A stretch of 64,000 nucleotides of DNA from Platynereis dumerilii (taxonomy: Eukaryota > Annelida > Polychaeta > Phyllodocida > Nereididae): the NCBI GenBank assembly GCA_026936325.1, contig JAPTHN010000157.1, positions 434,001 through 498,000 on the forward strand. Reading direction: 5' to 3'. Below are positions 13,401 to 28,400 of this stretch, one piece after another. The notes beneath the pieces were generated by a model. It ran no database searches and was not told the DNA's origin. It was given only the letters and a program-made list of their open reading frames with translations. How positions within the stretch are numbered: position 1 is the stretch's first letter; every line of letters begins with the position of its first letter. Both the position numbers and the translations under genes were made by a program.

Positions 13401-16400
13401 AAATCCTCCTTGGACTTTTCCATCCATTTAGTGCAGGATATACAGATTATGTACCATATATTGACAGTCTCATTGAACATAGCCCCTGATATCCTCCGAA
13501 AATTGTACTTTTCCAGAAAATATGCAATGTTCAGACAATATTTATATTTCGTTAATTTGCAGAATATAAAATAATGCTTGATTACAATATCATGTACAAT
13601 TGTACATGGACCCATCTTCTTGTGCACTATAGTATTAGGCAAGTTTTTCTTAGTGTTAAAAAAGACTATGACTTATCAATGCATAGCATATCAATAAGGT
13701 TGTTTCTTTATTGTCATACAGTCAAGATCCTTAGATCCTTAAATAAAGGGATAGCTTCGAGAGACAAAAGGGTATACTGAGTAAATTATTACTAATGTGT
13801 ATAAAACATAATTAATACGAAAGAAATAATTAAAGACAAAGTATCTTGAAGTAATTTATCGGAAAATTTGTGTATATCAGTGAATTTGTATAAAATATTC
13901 AAAGTAGAAACACATCCTGCAGTGTGGGATCAACATTATTTCCAGATATTCAACGAAAGTATAGCTTCCAGATATTCATTTTGAAGGAAAATTTCTGGAG
14001 AATCCAATATGTTATTATTTTTCATATATTATCTCTTATATTAGTCAAGGTATCGCAAACCGCGATTCTACAGAAAATGCCAATTAAATAATGGGCATTT
14101 TTACTATATATTTTAATTTAAATATATTTTAGGCAGTTTTGACATCTATTTTTGAATGGGCCCAATAGCATCAACTTTTGGAAAACAACTGTGACAGTAA
14201 ATTTTAATTTCTAAACTGAAGTATACCCTTTTCCCGCGAATTTTAAATGTTCTGCTGTAGTGGCAGCAACAGCCAAGTGCCTACCATGCAGGGGGATTGT
14301 TTGCAAATTCATTAAAAAGCTTAAAACTATAAAAGAAGAGAAGGAAGGAAGGAAGAAAGGAAGGAAGGACTGAAGAAAGATGGAAGGATGGAGAGAGATA
14401 GGGAGATATATATAGACAAATATTGATTGTTAGATAGATAAATAGAAGGGCAGATAGGTAGATGGTCTATCTGCAAGCTGCTGTTAAAGTGCTTGCACAT
14501 TATTTTTACATTAAGTCACTGGAGTAATTACAAAACCATAACAAAAACAAAAATTTCAATTTTATCTGTCATATCAGTTTAAGCAATATGGTAAATCCCA
14601 TAAATGCATAAGACAAAACTCAAAGAATATATATGAGTATACTAACTGGAACATTAAGAATCTTTTTCTTCACTGTCCATAATAATTACGTCTTAATATC
14701 TCAGGGAGTTTTTCAGAGATTTCAGTTGATCCTGAAGAAGCACTCTCTTAGAGCATTCCATAGATTCTAAGATGTCAACCAATTGGTGAATTGTCTTGGC
14801 ATAATGCTTGCCAATTCTAACTTGACCAATTATTACTCTTCGGGCGTGCATTGGCACTAGTTTACTAGTTTCTCATCCAAAGAACACACGCTAACAAAGT
14901 TATCCGTTGGGTGCTTCCTGAGCAGTAATAATGGTCCAACATAGTTGAAATGTATTTTCTTACTATTTGTCACTAGACCAGTTTTGTACGGGATCACCCA
15001 AATGTAACAAAATGTACCTGCTTCAAACTCTTGAATTTTGGTCAATTTGTCACATTGTTTTTGGGCTTCCAATTTGCATCTCAATTGTCTACCTTCATAT
15101 ATTTCTTTCCTCAAGTAGTAGGGAATATACATCACTATAATACAAGACACCAAGATTTACTATATGTTAGGAATATTTTCTCTGAACTCGGTAAGCAGTC
15201 TTTCAATTATAAAACAGCAAAGGCCTGGAATAGGTTACCAAGGACACCAAAAGAATATATTTATCAATGTCGATTCACCTATTTTCAAGAAAATTAAAAC
15301 AGTAACTGGTATCTGAGTACTCAGTATTGTGCACAACAGCAAACTGTTTTGTCTGTCAAAACACATAACCATCATCAGTCATTATACTCATTATCATTAT
15401 CATTAGCTCATATTTTCTTCCTAGGGATTTGGAATGGGAAGGGACAGGGATTTAATTGAATGTGGGTTAACTTTATAAAATGTTTTTCTTCATAAACATA
15501 TGTATGACTAATGAATGATAGTCACTGTGGGTATGTCAATTCCAGCATGAAAATGCTAGTGAATTTCCCCACGAGGTAAAATGATCTTTTTTAATGTTCT
15601 ATTCCTCATATATATATGTAACAATGTAGCTCTATAAAACTGTCACCATTATAATTGTCATGATATCCACACATGTGTAAATTCTCAAATAAATTCAATT
15701 CAATTCAATTCACTTGCATTACTCTGTCTTGAACTTGCGAGACATGTTCTTTTGCAGCTGGAGGAAGTATCTTCAATTTGCTTGATTTTCCAGATTAACA
15801 AATCTGTGGGATAATTGCATGACAATCCATAGAACGATTTGTAGGGTGTATATTCATTATGAATTTCTGTCACATTGACTCCAGAAACTGCAAATTAGTT
15901 AAAAGAAAGTAAAGTATTTATTGACCATATTTACATATATGTACAATGCTATTTACATTTTCCATCACCAAAATGCAATATATATATGGCAGGCTGACGC
16001 CAATGCAGACGTATTTGCCTTTATCAGTAAATATATGAAAAGTGAATATCATATTTATCAAGCACAAAATATAACAGTGAAGCATTATCCCAATTTTTTA
16101 TATCACAATATTTCCAGAATAAATCGATTTATACAGAAACTAGAAATACATCTAATTAACAAATTGAAAGCCAACATTATTGTTAGGTGCTGCCTCTGGT
16201 TTCCCCGCATTTGAGGCTGCCGAAGCACGTTTTCCACCCCTCAGGGTGAATGGAGAAATCTGACCTGACAGCCCTATTGCATTTCAGCAAACCAATCATG
16301 GGAAGTTTATTTTTGCTTGGTTATCATTCTCTGCTGATGTTCTGTATAGCTCTTTCAGCAAAGCAAAAAACTCAATTTCAATACCTAACAAGGTGCAAGT

Positions 16401-19400
16401 AATCTCAAAGACCCTTAATGTGTAACTTGCATCTGCATCACTAATCAAAACGTGTATGGTCCTGTAATTGCCACTTCTCAGTAAAGCGTCAGTGACTTCC
16501 TGACTGGAACCCAAAATTTTCAGTGCACCTTCATAAGCAAAATCCCAGCTGGATGTCGTTCAGAGGAGACGTTAAATTGGCGGCCCCTTGCATCAGTGTC
16601 AATGCTTGACAAGTAAAAGATCCCTCTCATGGGACAAATGTGTAACACGTTGAGGACTCCCGCTCTTACTCCCATCTCACCAATCAACCCTTGTGAGCAG
16701 AACTGGGCTTAGATGGCTGCATTTGCCATATATCTATCTGTCTATTCTCGATTTCAGGAGTTCATCAAAACTGAAGTTACTGAATGATTCAGCCATAACA
16801 AGTAGATATCTATACCCTTCAATTAACTGTGATAGAGGCTTGGTATCTGTAAACCATTTGTCCATCAGAGCATGGGCGAGTGCTTGAATTACAAGAACGA
16901 ATATGAGTTCAAGTACTGCCTGATGTTTAGAGTAAAGTAACAACTACAAAATGTCAGAGTACGAGTTCAAGTACAAGTATTGTGTAAACACCAAGAACGA
17001 GTAAAAGTATAAGTAACAAGTACAATTTGATACAGGCACTTTCACTTTACCCAAATCAATGAAAATCCACTAATATCAACACAAAACAAAAATCATATTG
17101 TTGTTGGAATTTATAGCTAAAATTGGTAATTCGCAGTAACGAGTCTAACGACACTGGGATAAGTGACTGAAATTTCAATTAAAACTCACTAACAGTGCAT
17201 ATAAATTGATTTGGTGTAGCAATATGAGAATGAGCATCTACGGTTCAAACTGACAGGTTTTCTCTTGAATCCACCATCAGATATGAATGTGTCTATAATA
17301 TCCTGCAAAAATTTATTATTTGTACTGTGTCTTTTATTAATCCACTAGATTTACCCATGATTTTGGGCAGGACTGTAATCGGGAATATTTAACCTGCATG
17401 GGCATGTGGCCCCCTGTTGCATGCTAACCATTTGAAATAGCATTTGAGTAGTAATTGTAATATAAGTAAAGATTGGTGGTAGAGGAATTGAAGTTACAAA
17501 TGCACTGGCACATGTATTGGTGTAAGGACTGTAACGTACAGTCAAGTGTACTTACACCTGAGCTTGTAATTGAGGGCATGGCTCGTAAGGAAAGGAAAAT
17601 ATTTTGACCCCTTAGCGCAAAAAGCAGGTTAGTGGAAAAAAGGCATTTTGAGAAAAAGGCCTTTTACTTTTGAACAGTTGTTTTCAGTTCTCACTCGGTC
17701 AATATTGGTCCTATTTGAATGATTTTTGGTACGTACATAATTATATACATTTTCTACAAATTTATATAAAAACAATGATGCTAATATTATTACTTTTTAT
17801 GAAATAAGACCAATGCTCCTTCCTGCATTAAACAAAGCATTATCAGTGGGGTAAAAAGGAGCTTTAGTGCTACTATTTTTACCATCACTGTTAAGTAAAT
17901 TTCAGCGCCAAAAGGTACATAACAGCACTATGCTCATTTTTGCGTTGGGTGAAATTTTCTAATGGCAGCGACAAAAAGGGACAACAAAAACTTGAAAATT
18001 CCATTTTATTCCACTAATAGTGTCATCCTGTACTTTGACCTGCAAAATCTCCTTTAATTGAACCTGCTTGGTTCCAATATTCACAGGCATTAATCCTTGG
18101 GTCTTGAACTTTCAAAATATGCAATAATTCAAAAAGGGACTTAGTGGCACAAAATCCCTTTTTGCGCTCAGCGGTCGATCTGTTGAAAAGAAATGTGGAT
18201 GGATGGAAATGTATAGAATTAGTTAATTAGGTAAAAGTGTATGGGCATTTAGACATTGACAGATGGATGGCAGATGGTGGCGCCAGTCGTAAACATGAGC
18301 AATAGCCCCTGGTGGGGAAAAACAGTAGAGGCAGAAAACGTAAATAAGGGAGCTGTTTCACTGTTATTTGCTGTTATCAGAAGGAGGGTATAGATCAATA
18401 AGGATAGGTGGACAGTGTAGGCATTGCTCGGGGAGGAGTTTTTAGCTGTTGCAGGTGTGAGCATGTGACCCATGATTTTTGCATCTTATACCCGGCAGGG
18501 ATTGAGACACAAGAGTAAATCATAATTATCATCTTGGTTATGTTAATTATAAGTTGACTCATCACTCCATGACATCCATGACATTATGCAATAGGGGTAC
18601 GTTATACTTGGATAATGCAATAGGGTAAATATCAATGAAGCAATGCTTTCATCGCAAATGTAACCCAAAAAAAAAACAGTATCTTAGGTTGCGATTGTCC
18701 CAGGAAGCGGATTTTACCAACCATGCCATTAAGGGTGGCCATTTTAAGACATCCTTTCAGTTTCCATATAATATGTACAAGGTAAGGGTAACCGTTAGTG
18801 TGAACAATGACCTTTATTCTTTGTCATGATAGATAATAAACAATAAGCATCAGCTATAAAGCTATTATATGACAAAAAAAGTATACTATAATATATACAG
18901 CGTTCAAACAGTCAATATAAAGTTACCCTGAATGATAGGTCAGGCTTTCGTCAAAATTTTTTTAAAATTTTTACATTTTCTGGTGAATTGTTGTCATACT
19001 ATCTTGCCTATGCATTTTCTTTGCTTTGAGGCTTCCTTTTTTTGCTGAATTCATGGCAAAAAATTTTTTGACTTCAATAGCAACAGTATGATTAAACTTA
19101 ACAGAAATTGACAAACTATTGCTTCTTTCTATAATTGAAATTCTTACAATTGATTGTACACAAACATACATCTTCGTCGAATAGCCTCATCATAAAGCCT
19201 CATCATCCGACGTTATACACAAATTTTATAAGAGCACTAACTTCATGGTTTGATTTTTAGTGCTCTATTTTCATATAACAGTGGTCAAGCTCAGCAAAAG
19301 ATTATCATAATGTCATATTTTATATGATGTTTCTTTTTTTACAGCTGAGAGCCTCTGGACTTCACTTAAATGCACCAACTACATTTTCAGGATCAATTAA

Positions 19401-22400
19401 TCCATATGAAGAGAGTGGGGGTGAGTTTTCTCATAAATATCCTCTTCCAATTGATAATTATTAATTATAGAGATGGGACAATGGACTGATTACTGACACT
19501 AGAAGAGGTGCAAATTTTAGTAGACAATATTTTTTAATATAATTTTTAAATTTAAATAAAAAATGTATTTACATATACTTAAAATGTACAAAATGTGTGA
19601 ATAGATATGCTATATATATTGCCAACACAAATAGGAAATACAAAGAGAAAAAGAGAAACATACTACACATTCAGAAAGCGTTGAGCTGGTCTGGCTCCAT
19701 CTAGAAGTGAGATAAAACTCAATCCGGTACATTTCTTTTAATGCTTAATCATACTGGAAAAAGAGATTTTTAGTCTAGGGGTTAAATGAATAATCTTTCC
19801 CAGAAGTTTCACCATTAGAAACAAAATAATCACCAATCCGAAAGAGATTGTTAGTGAATGTAATAAGTTCTTTATGGAAATTGGTCCAAATCTGGCATTA
19901 AATATTCCTGAAATGACTAATAATACTTTTAAACAGTGCCTGAAAATTCCTAATGAAACCAAAAACTTCAGATTCAAGCCTTTAAGTGAGCAGGACACTT
20001 TAAATATTATAAGTAATCTTAAGAGTGAAACCGAACAATATACAAGAATAGTGATGAGACTTTTTTTACCTTTTATTGAACAATATCTCTCCTGCCCTTT
20101 ATTTCCAAAGTTTTAGAGAAAGATTTTTATTTTTCAACTTCATTCCTGCTTTACAATCAACAACCTGTACATCTCCAGCCAATACGGATTTTGAAAAAAA
20201 CACTCCGGCGAAATATGCTTCCCTTGGATTAACTGGTAATCTCCTGATAAGCATTTTTATTGATCTCTCTAAAGCTTTCAATACTATTGAATATCTGTTA
20301 AAATTTGACCCATTACTTGTTTCTGTAAAGCAGATAGATAGACAGAAAGCTTGCTTGTCTTTAATATAGACTACTTTTCCAAGTCTGGAGTTTTGAAATG
20401 GGATTGAACTTTTTTGCACCATGCAGAGGAACCACCAACTGTGCCATTTCCTGAGGAGTGGGTGATGAATATCTTTATCATACTAATTTGACAATAGGAA
20501 AGCTTTGTAACATTTTCATCACCCAAGAAGGCAAGAAACCATATATTTGAGTGCGGATAGCTCTTTCACTGTTCCTTAAATTTTTGGACCAGGTTAAGCT
20601 TTACATTTTTTAACGTAGGGCCGCATTCAGGCGAACTTCATAAATTAGAGAGACTGAAGTATGACTGAGTTGCCCGAAGTGCAATTAAGATAATTATATA
20701 ATCCCTATAGCATTGCTCTCAGCATTTGGGCATTTTTACTGAATTGAGGCAACACTGACAATTTGAATCGGCTCTCAAATGCAGCTGATGGCTGAACACA
20801 AATCGGCGGCTGCTCCTTTTTAAAGTGACTGGTTCACAAATAGGCTAAAATAGGCTGGCGGCGGCTGCTAATGGCAGCTCTCAAGTCTATATATGGGACA
20901 AGAAATTGGTTTTTGACTTCTTACTGTAAATAACGAAATATCTCATGAATAACTATAAATGGCCACTAGATAATTTATTTGATATATTCACTGATGATGT
21001 ATTATGTACGAATGGCCAAATAAAAATGTCTGCCTGTTTAACTATCTATAATTGGCAAGTTTAGCAAGACAATTCAACCAGAAAACTCATACAAAAAAAG
21101 CTAAGCATTTTAGCAGTATTGTGTTTCGAAAACAAAATCATCAACCCCAGAAAGCACTTGTCATATCACCTGAACCTCAAGTCGAAGTGATATCTGAATG
21201 TTTGAAGACATCATTTCAACTTTAACAAGAAATTCTTTCAAAAAAATAATTGTAACTGACTCTGGATTTTTTAAGCGATTATTTGGTATGTCTGAAATAA
21301 ACTTGAAAATATGAATGAAATATAGATACGAGGGGTGTCACAAATGTTCTGACCATTTGTTTTGGCAGGCCTTTCTATTTTTAGTAGGTCAATGAAATTG
21401 TCACACCTGGAACAGAAAGGTTGTTTCAATGGGTCCAATGGGTTTGAAATTGTGGAACAATTTGAAATACCCGAAATTGGTAGAGTAAAAATTTCATCAA
21501 GTTAACTCCAATAAAAGGGTATGAACTTTCTGAACGCCCCTTGCATGTTTATATACAGTACACACTAAATATAGCATACTATTTAAACATCAATACTTTT
21601 ACATGTTATGTACGTCCCAGCCTGGTCCCAGCCTGATATTGAACCCTGGGCAGGTGTGGCTGGCAGAATTTTATGGGAGTCATCCAAGTGTCTCTACTAT
21701 GCAAGGTCCTTTGTTACTTATATATGTTAGAAAGTATAAGTAAAGATCACATCTCACCATAATGATCCACAATTGAGCAGAAACATATGAATCAAAGGTC
21801 TATATTCAGAAACTCCTGATCCAACACAGAAACTGATGACACTTGTTTGTATGTATCGGTAAATTGGTCATTCTCAAATTTCGGGACAATTTGCATCACT
21901 CCAGTTCCCTGACATTGCTTTTAATGCAATTAATATCTGAAACGTCACTCTACATCGGTTATATTATTCATATTTCTGTTTAGAACCACTGCATTTGGGA
22001 CAAAAAGTCATTTATAAGACTTTTCTTTGGTGCATTGTGTACTGTAATCCATGCAAAATCAATGGTTTTTCCCTGTCACTGGACCTGACATGACAAAATC
22101 AAGTGATAATTTTCCTCCTAAAGTACCATCATTTTCAAAGTTTCTACGCATGGTTCATGAGAATATAGACTTTAATTAATATATAAATCATATTTAACTT
22201 TTTTTCTTGTTTCATTTCATTGAATTAATCGATGTAAGAGACACGTCATTAGCTTATGTTAATTTTTATGTCCACTCCATTTTTTGCCATAGCACGGCTC
22301 GATATTGTTTTTAATGAGCAATTTCCACTAAATGTCAAAAGATGCACATGCCCCACACTAAAACAGCTTTTCAGATTTCATTAAACATGTATTCAACAAA

Positions 22401-25400
22401 TTAAGGCATAATTTTCATTGGAAAATTTTTTGGTCCAACGAAAATGTCCACTCTTTCCCTCCAATTCCAAGATTACCAGTGATACTTTTTCAATGAATTT
22501 TATGCATATATTGCTGAGGGTGGCAGGATTCACAACTTTTTATCTCCCAAATAGAATGCACTATTAAGAGAAAACCAAACCGTTACTGCCCACTCCGTTA
22601 CTTGTGCCTGTTCACTCCGTTACCACAAAAAATCAATATTTAATTTAAAAAACGATTGATCTTAGATGAAGTACTTCTGAAAATAAAGACTTATATAATT
22701 TTTTTTTCTATCTTTAAATTGCTCAAAAAGCAGGTTTTTTGCATCAAAAGTCCACTCCGTTACCACATTTTCAAGGGAGCTTTGTCCCGAAATTTGCGAA
22801 TGGCCCAAATGCTATACCCAGTGACAGGAGGAAGATGGATTTTGGGGATTGAATGTAATCAGATAGTTCTGCTTAGGATCTGAGATGCCATCTACAGCTA
22901 GTTTAAGGTCCGATTGTGAAATGCAATCCTGTGACTTTGCTAATCTTGTGGCTAATACAAATGGGGCTTATTTATACATAAGCCTTTCTCAAATATGGTG
23001 GTTCAGGTCACAGACACAGAAGTAAGTTAAGGTCATTCATGTTGAAAATCAGTAAAGGCCTTAATGTGATTAATAAACCCTGTTAGTTTGCTGACAGCGC
23101 CTTTAATGATATTTGACATTGAATGGCCTTAACTTACTTCTGTGACCTAATCTCAATACAAGTGAAGTTATCATGTACGAGCTTTTCAACAATTTGGCTA
23201 CCAAGGTCATAGAAGTACGATACAGTCACTCGTGTAAAATCTTGTTCACGGTCTTATATTACTGTGAAATGCAGTCCTTGTTTGACGGTCCTGTACCAAT
23301 GCAGAGAGAGAGTTACTTCGTACAAAGGGATGGTGGAAAATAAAAATCACTTCTGTCCACCAATGATGGGCACAATTCAATTCATGAATTGAATTAATTC
23401 AAAATTAATTCAAAATTTGAAAAGTTGATGAATGAATTGAATTGAATTGATCCTGTTGGAAAAATGCAATGAATTGAATTGAATTTAATTGAAATAGGTC
23501 GTGAATTGAGGTTTTAATGCAATTCAATTTCAATTCAACCAGTATACATGCATTATTGATAAATCCTTCATAGAAAAAGCTCAAAAAGTGAGTATTTGAT
23601 AATGAGAATCTGAACCTTTGATGGATTATTGACAGTGTACGGTTAAATGTATCTTGTCATTCTAGTGTCATTTTGAAAAATTTCTCGGTTAGTGCTGGCC
23701 TGTAGTGGCCTATCTACTAAGGTCTGCATGTTCAGTTTCTTAGTAAGTGGCTTCCACATTGTTTACAAATTGACAATGGCCAAATTGGTAAAAGCAATGA
23801 CCATAATTCTTGGGCCCCTGTTATTCCTAATTTACATAAATGATCTTACAAATTTAATCAAACATGGTAATGCAATATTGTTTGCAGACGATACCAATTT
23901 AATTTATCACCATAGAGATATCCAGGTACTTACAACATTAGTAAACTCAGAAGTTAGAATCCTTCATCAGTGGTTTTCCGCAAATAAATTATCGCTTAAT
24001 ACTAGTAAAACAAAATATATCATATTTCATACAAATGGCAGATCAAACTTCCATACATATCCTATATTTATTGATAATGAGCAGATAGAAAGGGTTTCTC
24101 ACATAAAATTTCTAGGCATAATATTGGATGAAAATTTAAGCTGGAAAAGGCACGTGGAAGTAAAAGGTAACACAATTTCCAGTGCGCTATATAGCATTTC
24201 AAGATTAAAGCATCAGTTACCTGGATATATTCTCATGACACTATACAAAACACTTGTCCTGCCTCACCTATCTTATGTCCTTACATGCTGGGGTGATTCT
24301 AAGCTGATTCTGGACTGATTACTGACACTAGAAGAGGTGCAAATTTTAATAGACAATATTTGTATTTCTTAATATAATATTTAAATTTAAATTAAAAATA
24401 TATTTACATATATTTAAAATGTACACAGTGTGTGAATAAACATGCTATATATATTGCCAACACAAATAGGAAATACAAAGAGAAAAAGAGAAACATACTA
24501 CACATTCAGAAAGCGTTGAGCTGGTCTGGCTCCATCTAGAAGTGAGATAAAACTCAATCCGGTACATTTCTTTTAATGCTTAATCATACTGGAAAAAGAG
24601 ATTTTTAGTCTAGGGGTTAAATGAATAATCTTTCCCAGAAGTTTCACCATTAGAAACAAAATAATCACCAATCCGAAAGAGATTGTTAGTGAATGTAATA
24701 AGTTCTTTATGGAAATTGGTCCAAATCTGGCATTAAATATTCCTGAAATGACTAATAATACTTTTAAACAGTGCCTGAAAATTCCTAATGAAACCAAAAA
24801 CTTCAGATTCAAGCCTTTAAGTGAGCAGGACACTTTAAATATTATAAGTAATCTTAAGAGTGAAACCGAACAATATACAAGAATAGTGATGAGACTTTTT
24901 TTACCTTTTATTGAACAATATCTCTCCTGCCCTTTATTTCCAAAGTTTTAGAGAAAGATTTTTATTTTTCAACTTCATTCCTGCTTTACAATCAACAACC
25001 TGTACATCTCCAGCCAATACGGATTTTGAAAAAAACACTCCGGCGAAATATGCTTCCCTTGGATTAACTGGTAATCTCCTGATAAGCATTTTTATTGATC
25101 TCTCTAAAGCTTTCAATACTATTGAATATCTGTTAAAATTTGACCCATTACTTGTTTCTGTAAAGCAGATAGATAGACAGAAAGCTTGCTTGTCTTTAAT
25201 ATAGACTACTTTTCCAAGTCTGGAGTTTTGAAATGGGATTGAACTTTTTCACCATGCAGAGGAACCACCAACTGTGCCATTTCCTGAGGAGTGGGTGATG
25301 AATATCTTTATCATACTAATTTGACAATAGGAAAGCTTTGTAACATTTTCATCACCCAAGAAGGCAAGAAACCATATATTTGAGTGCGGATAGCTCTTTC

Positions 25401-28400
25401 ACTGTTCCTTAAATTTTTGGACCAGGTTAAGCTTTACATTTTTTAACGTAGGGCCGCATTCAGGCGAACTTCATAAATTAGAGAGACTGAAGTATGACTG
25501 AGTTGCCCGAAGTGCAATTAAGATAATTATATAATCCCTATAGCATTGCTCTCAGCATTTGGGCATTTTTACTGAATTGAGGCAACACTGACAATTTGAA
25601 TCGGCTCTCAAATGCAGCTGATGGCTGAACACAAATCGGCGGCTGCTCCTTTTTAAAGTGACTGGTTCACAAATAGGCTAAAATAGGCTGGCGGCGGCTG
25701 CTAATGGCAGCTCTCAAGTCTATATATGGGACAAGAAATTGGTTTTTGACTTCTTACTGTAAATAACGAAATATCTCATGAATAACTATAAATGGCCACT
25801 AGATAATTTATTTGATATATTCACTGATGATGTATTATGTACGAATGGCCAAATAAAAATGTCTGCCTGTTTAACTATCTATAATTGGCAAGTTTAGCAA
25901 GACAATTCAACCAGAAAACTCATACAAAAAAAGCTAAGCATTTTAGCAGTATTGTGTTTCGAAAACAAAATCATCAACCCCAGAAAGCACTTGTCATATC
26001 ACCTGAACCTCAAGTCGAAGTGATATCTGAATGTTTGAAGACATCATTTCAACTTTAACAAGAAATTCTTTCAAAAAAATAATTGTAACTGACTCTGGAT
26101 TTTTTAAGCGATTATTTGGTATGTCTGAAATAAACTTGAAAATATGAATGAAATATAGATACGAGGGGTGTCACAAATGTTCTGACCATTTGTTTTGGCA
26201 GGCCTTTCTATTTTTAGTAGGTCAATGAAATTGTCACACCTGGAACAGAAAGGTTGTTTCAATGGGTCCAATGGGTTTGAAATTGTGGAACAATTTGAAA
26301 TACCTGAAATTGGTAGAGTAAAAATTTCATCAAGTTAACTCCAATAAAAGGGTATGAACTTTCTGAACGCCCCTTGCATGTTTATATACAGTACACACAA
26401 AATATAGCATACTATTTAAACATCAATACTTTTACATGTTATGTACGTCCCAGCCTGGTCCCAGCCTGATATTGAACCCTGGGCAGGTGTGGCTGGCAGA
26501 ATTTTATGGGAGTCATCCAAGTGTCTCTACTATGCAAGGTCCTTTGTTGCTTATATATGTTAGAAAGTATAAGTAAAGATCACATCTCACCATAATGATC
26601 CACAATTGAGCAGAAACATATGAATCAAAAGTCAATATTCAGAAACTCCTGAACTTTCGCAGAAACTGATGACACTTGTTTGTATGTATCGGTAAATTGG
26701 TCATTCTCAAATTTCGGGACAATTTGCATCACTCCAGTTCCCTGACATTGCTTTTAATGCAATTAATATCTGAAACGTCACTCTACATCGGTTATATTAT
26801 TCATATTTCTGTTTAGAACCACTGCATTTGGGACAAAAAGTCATTTATAAGACTTTTCTTTGGTGCATTGTGTACTGTAATCCACGCAAAATCAATGGTT
26901 TTTCCCTGTCACTGGACCTGACATGACAAAATCAAGTGATAATTTTCCTCCTAAAGTACCATCATTTTCAAAGTTTCTACGCATGGTTCATGAGAATATA
27001 GACTTTAATTAATATATACATCATATTTAACTTTTTTTCTTGTTTCATTTCATTGAATTAATCGATGTAAGAGACACGTCATTAGCTTATGTTAATTTTT
27101 TTGTCCACTCCATTTTTTGCCATAGCACGGCTCGATATTGTTTTTAATGAGCAATTTCCACTAAATGTCAAAAGATGCACATGCCCCACACTAACACAGC
27201 TTTTCAGATTTCATTAAACATGTATTCAACAAATTAAGGCATAATTTTCATTGGAAAATTTTTTGGTCCAACTAAAATGTCCACTCTTTCCCTCCAATTC
27301 CAAGATTACAAGTGATACTTTTTCAATGAATTTTATGCATATATTGCTGAGGGTGGCAGGATTCACAACTTTTTATCTCCCAAATAGAATGCACCATTAA
27401 GAGAAAACCAAACCGTTACTGCCCACTCCGTTACTTGTGCCTGTTCACTCCGTTACCACAAAAAATCAATATTTAATTTAAAAAACGATCGATCTGAGAT
27501 GAAGTACTTCTGAAAATAAAGACTTATATAATTTTTTTTTCTATCTTTAAATTGCTCAAAAAGCAGGTTTTTTGCATCAAAAGTCCACTCCGTTACCACA
27601 TTTTCAAGGGAGCTTTGTCCCGAAATTTGCGAATGGCCCAAATGCTATACCCAGTGACAGGAGGAAGATGGATTTTGGGGATTGAATGTAATCAGATAGT
27701 TCTGCTTAGGATCTGAGATGCCATCTACAGCTAGTTTAAGGTCCGATTGTGAAATGCAATCCTGTGACTTTGCTAATCTTGTGGCTAATACAAATGGGGC
27801 TTATTTATACATAAGCCTTTCTCAAATATGGTGGTTCAGGTCACAGACACAGAAGTAAGTTAAGGTCATTCATGTTGAAAATCAGTAAAGGCCTTAATGT
27901 GAATAATAAACCCTGTTAGTTTGCTGACAGCGCCTTTAATGATATTTGACATTGAATGGCCTTAACTTACTTCTGTGACCTAATCTCAATACAAGTGAAG
28001 TTATCATGTACGAGCTTTTCAACAATTTGGCTACCAAGGTCATAGAAGTACGATACAGTCACTCATGTAAAATCTTGTTCACGGTCTTATATTACTGTGA
28101 AATGCAGTCCTTGTTTGACGGTCCTGTACCAATGCAGAGAGAGAGTTACTTCGTACAAAGGGATGGTGGAAAATAAAAATCACTTCTGTCCACCAATGAT
28201 GGGCACAATTCAATTCATGAATTGAATTAATTCAAATTAATTCAAATTTTGAAAAGTTGATGAATGAATTGAATTGAATTGATCCTGTTGGAAAAATGCA
28301 ATGAATTGAATTGAATTTAATTGAAATAGGTCGTGAATTGAGGTTTTAATGCAATTCAATTTCAATTCAACCAGTATACATGCATTATTGATAAATCCTT

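Larger units (their letters stand above)
20370..23690. mobile_element. Composite insert inside the LINE (unit A)
   Basis: About 3.3 kb separate RT motif A from motifs B/C. They hold a mini-mariner (21329-21542), a 0.94-kb TIR element (21866-22806), a 144-bp palindrome (23005-23148) and AATTC-rich low-complexity DNA (23370-23540). The same composite is at about 25205-28523 in unit B. Confidence 0.65.
19482..24303 (+). repeat. 4.82-kb tandem duplication, unit A
   Basis: Nearly identical to 24311-29135 over its full length. It begins tggactgattactgac and stops inside a reverse-transcriptase frame at ggtgattctaag. Seven filler bases (ctgattc) separate it from unit B. Only scattered substitutions and small indels are visible. 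Confidence 0.93.

Noticed and set aside
19738-19998. Minus-strand 86-residue frame (repeated at 24573-24833)
   Set aside because: It is the antisense shadow of the LINE RT linker read on the plus strand.
23692-23811. N-terminal extension of the LINE RT frame as a separate protein start
   Set aside because: The residues before ILGPLLF belong to the inserted DNA and show no RT similarity; the open frame there is accidental.
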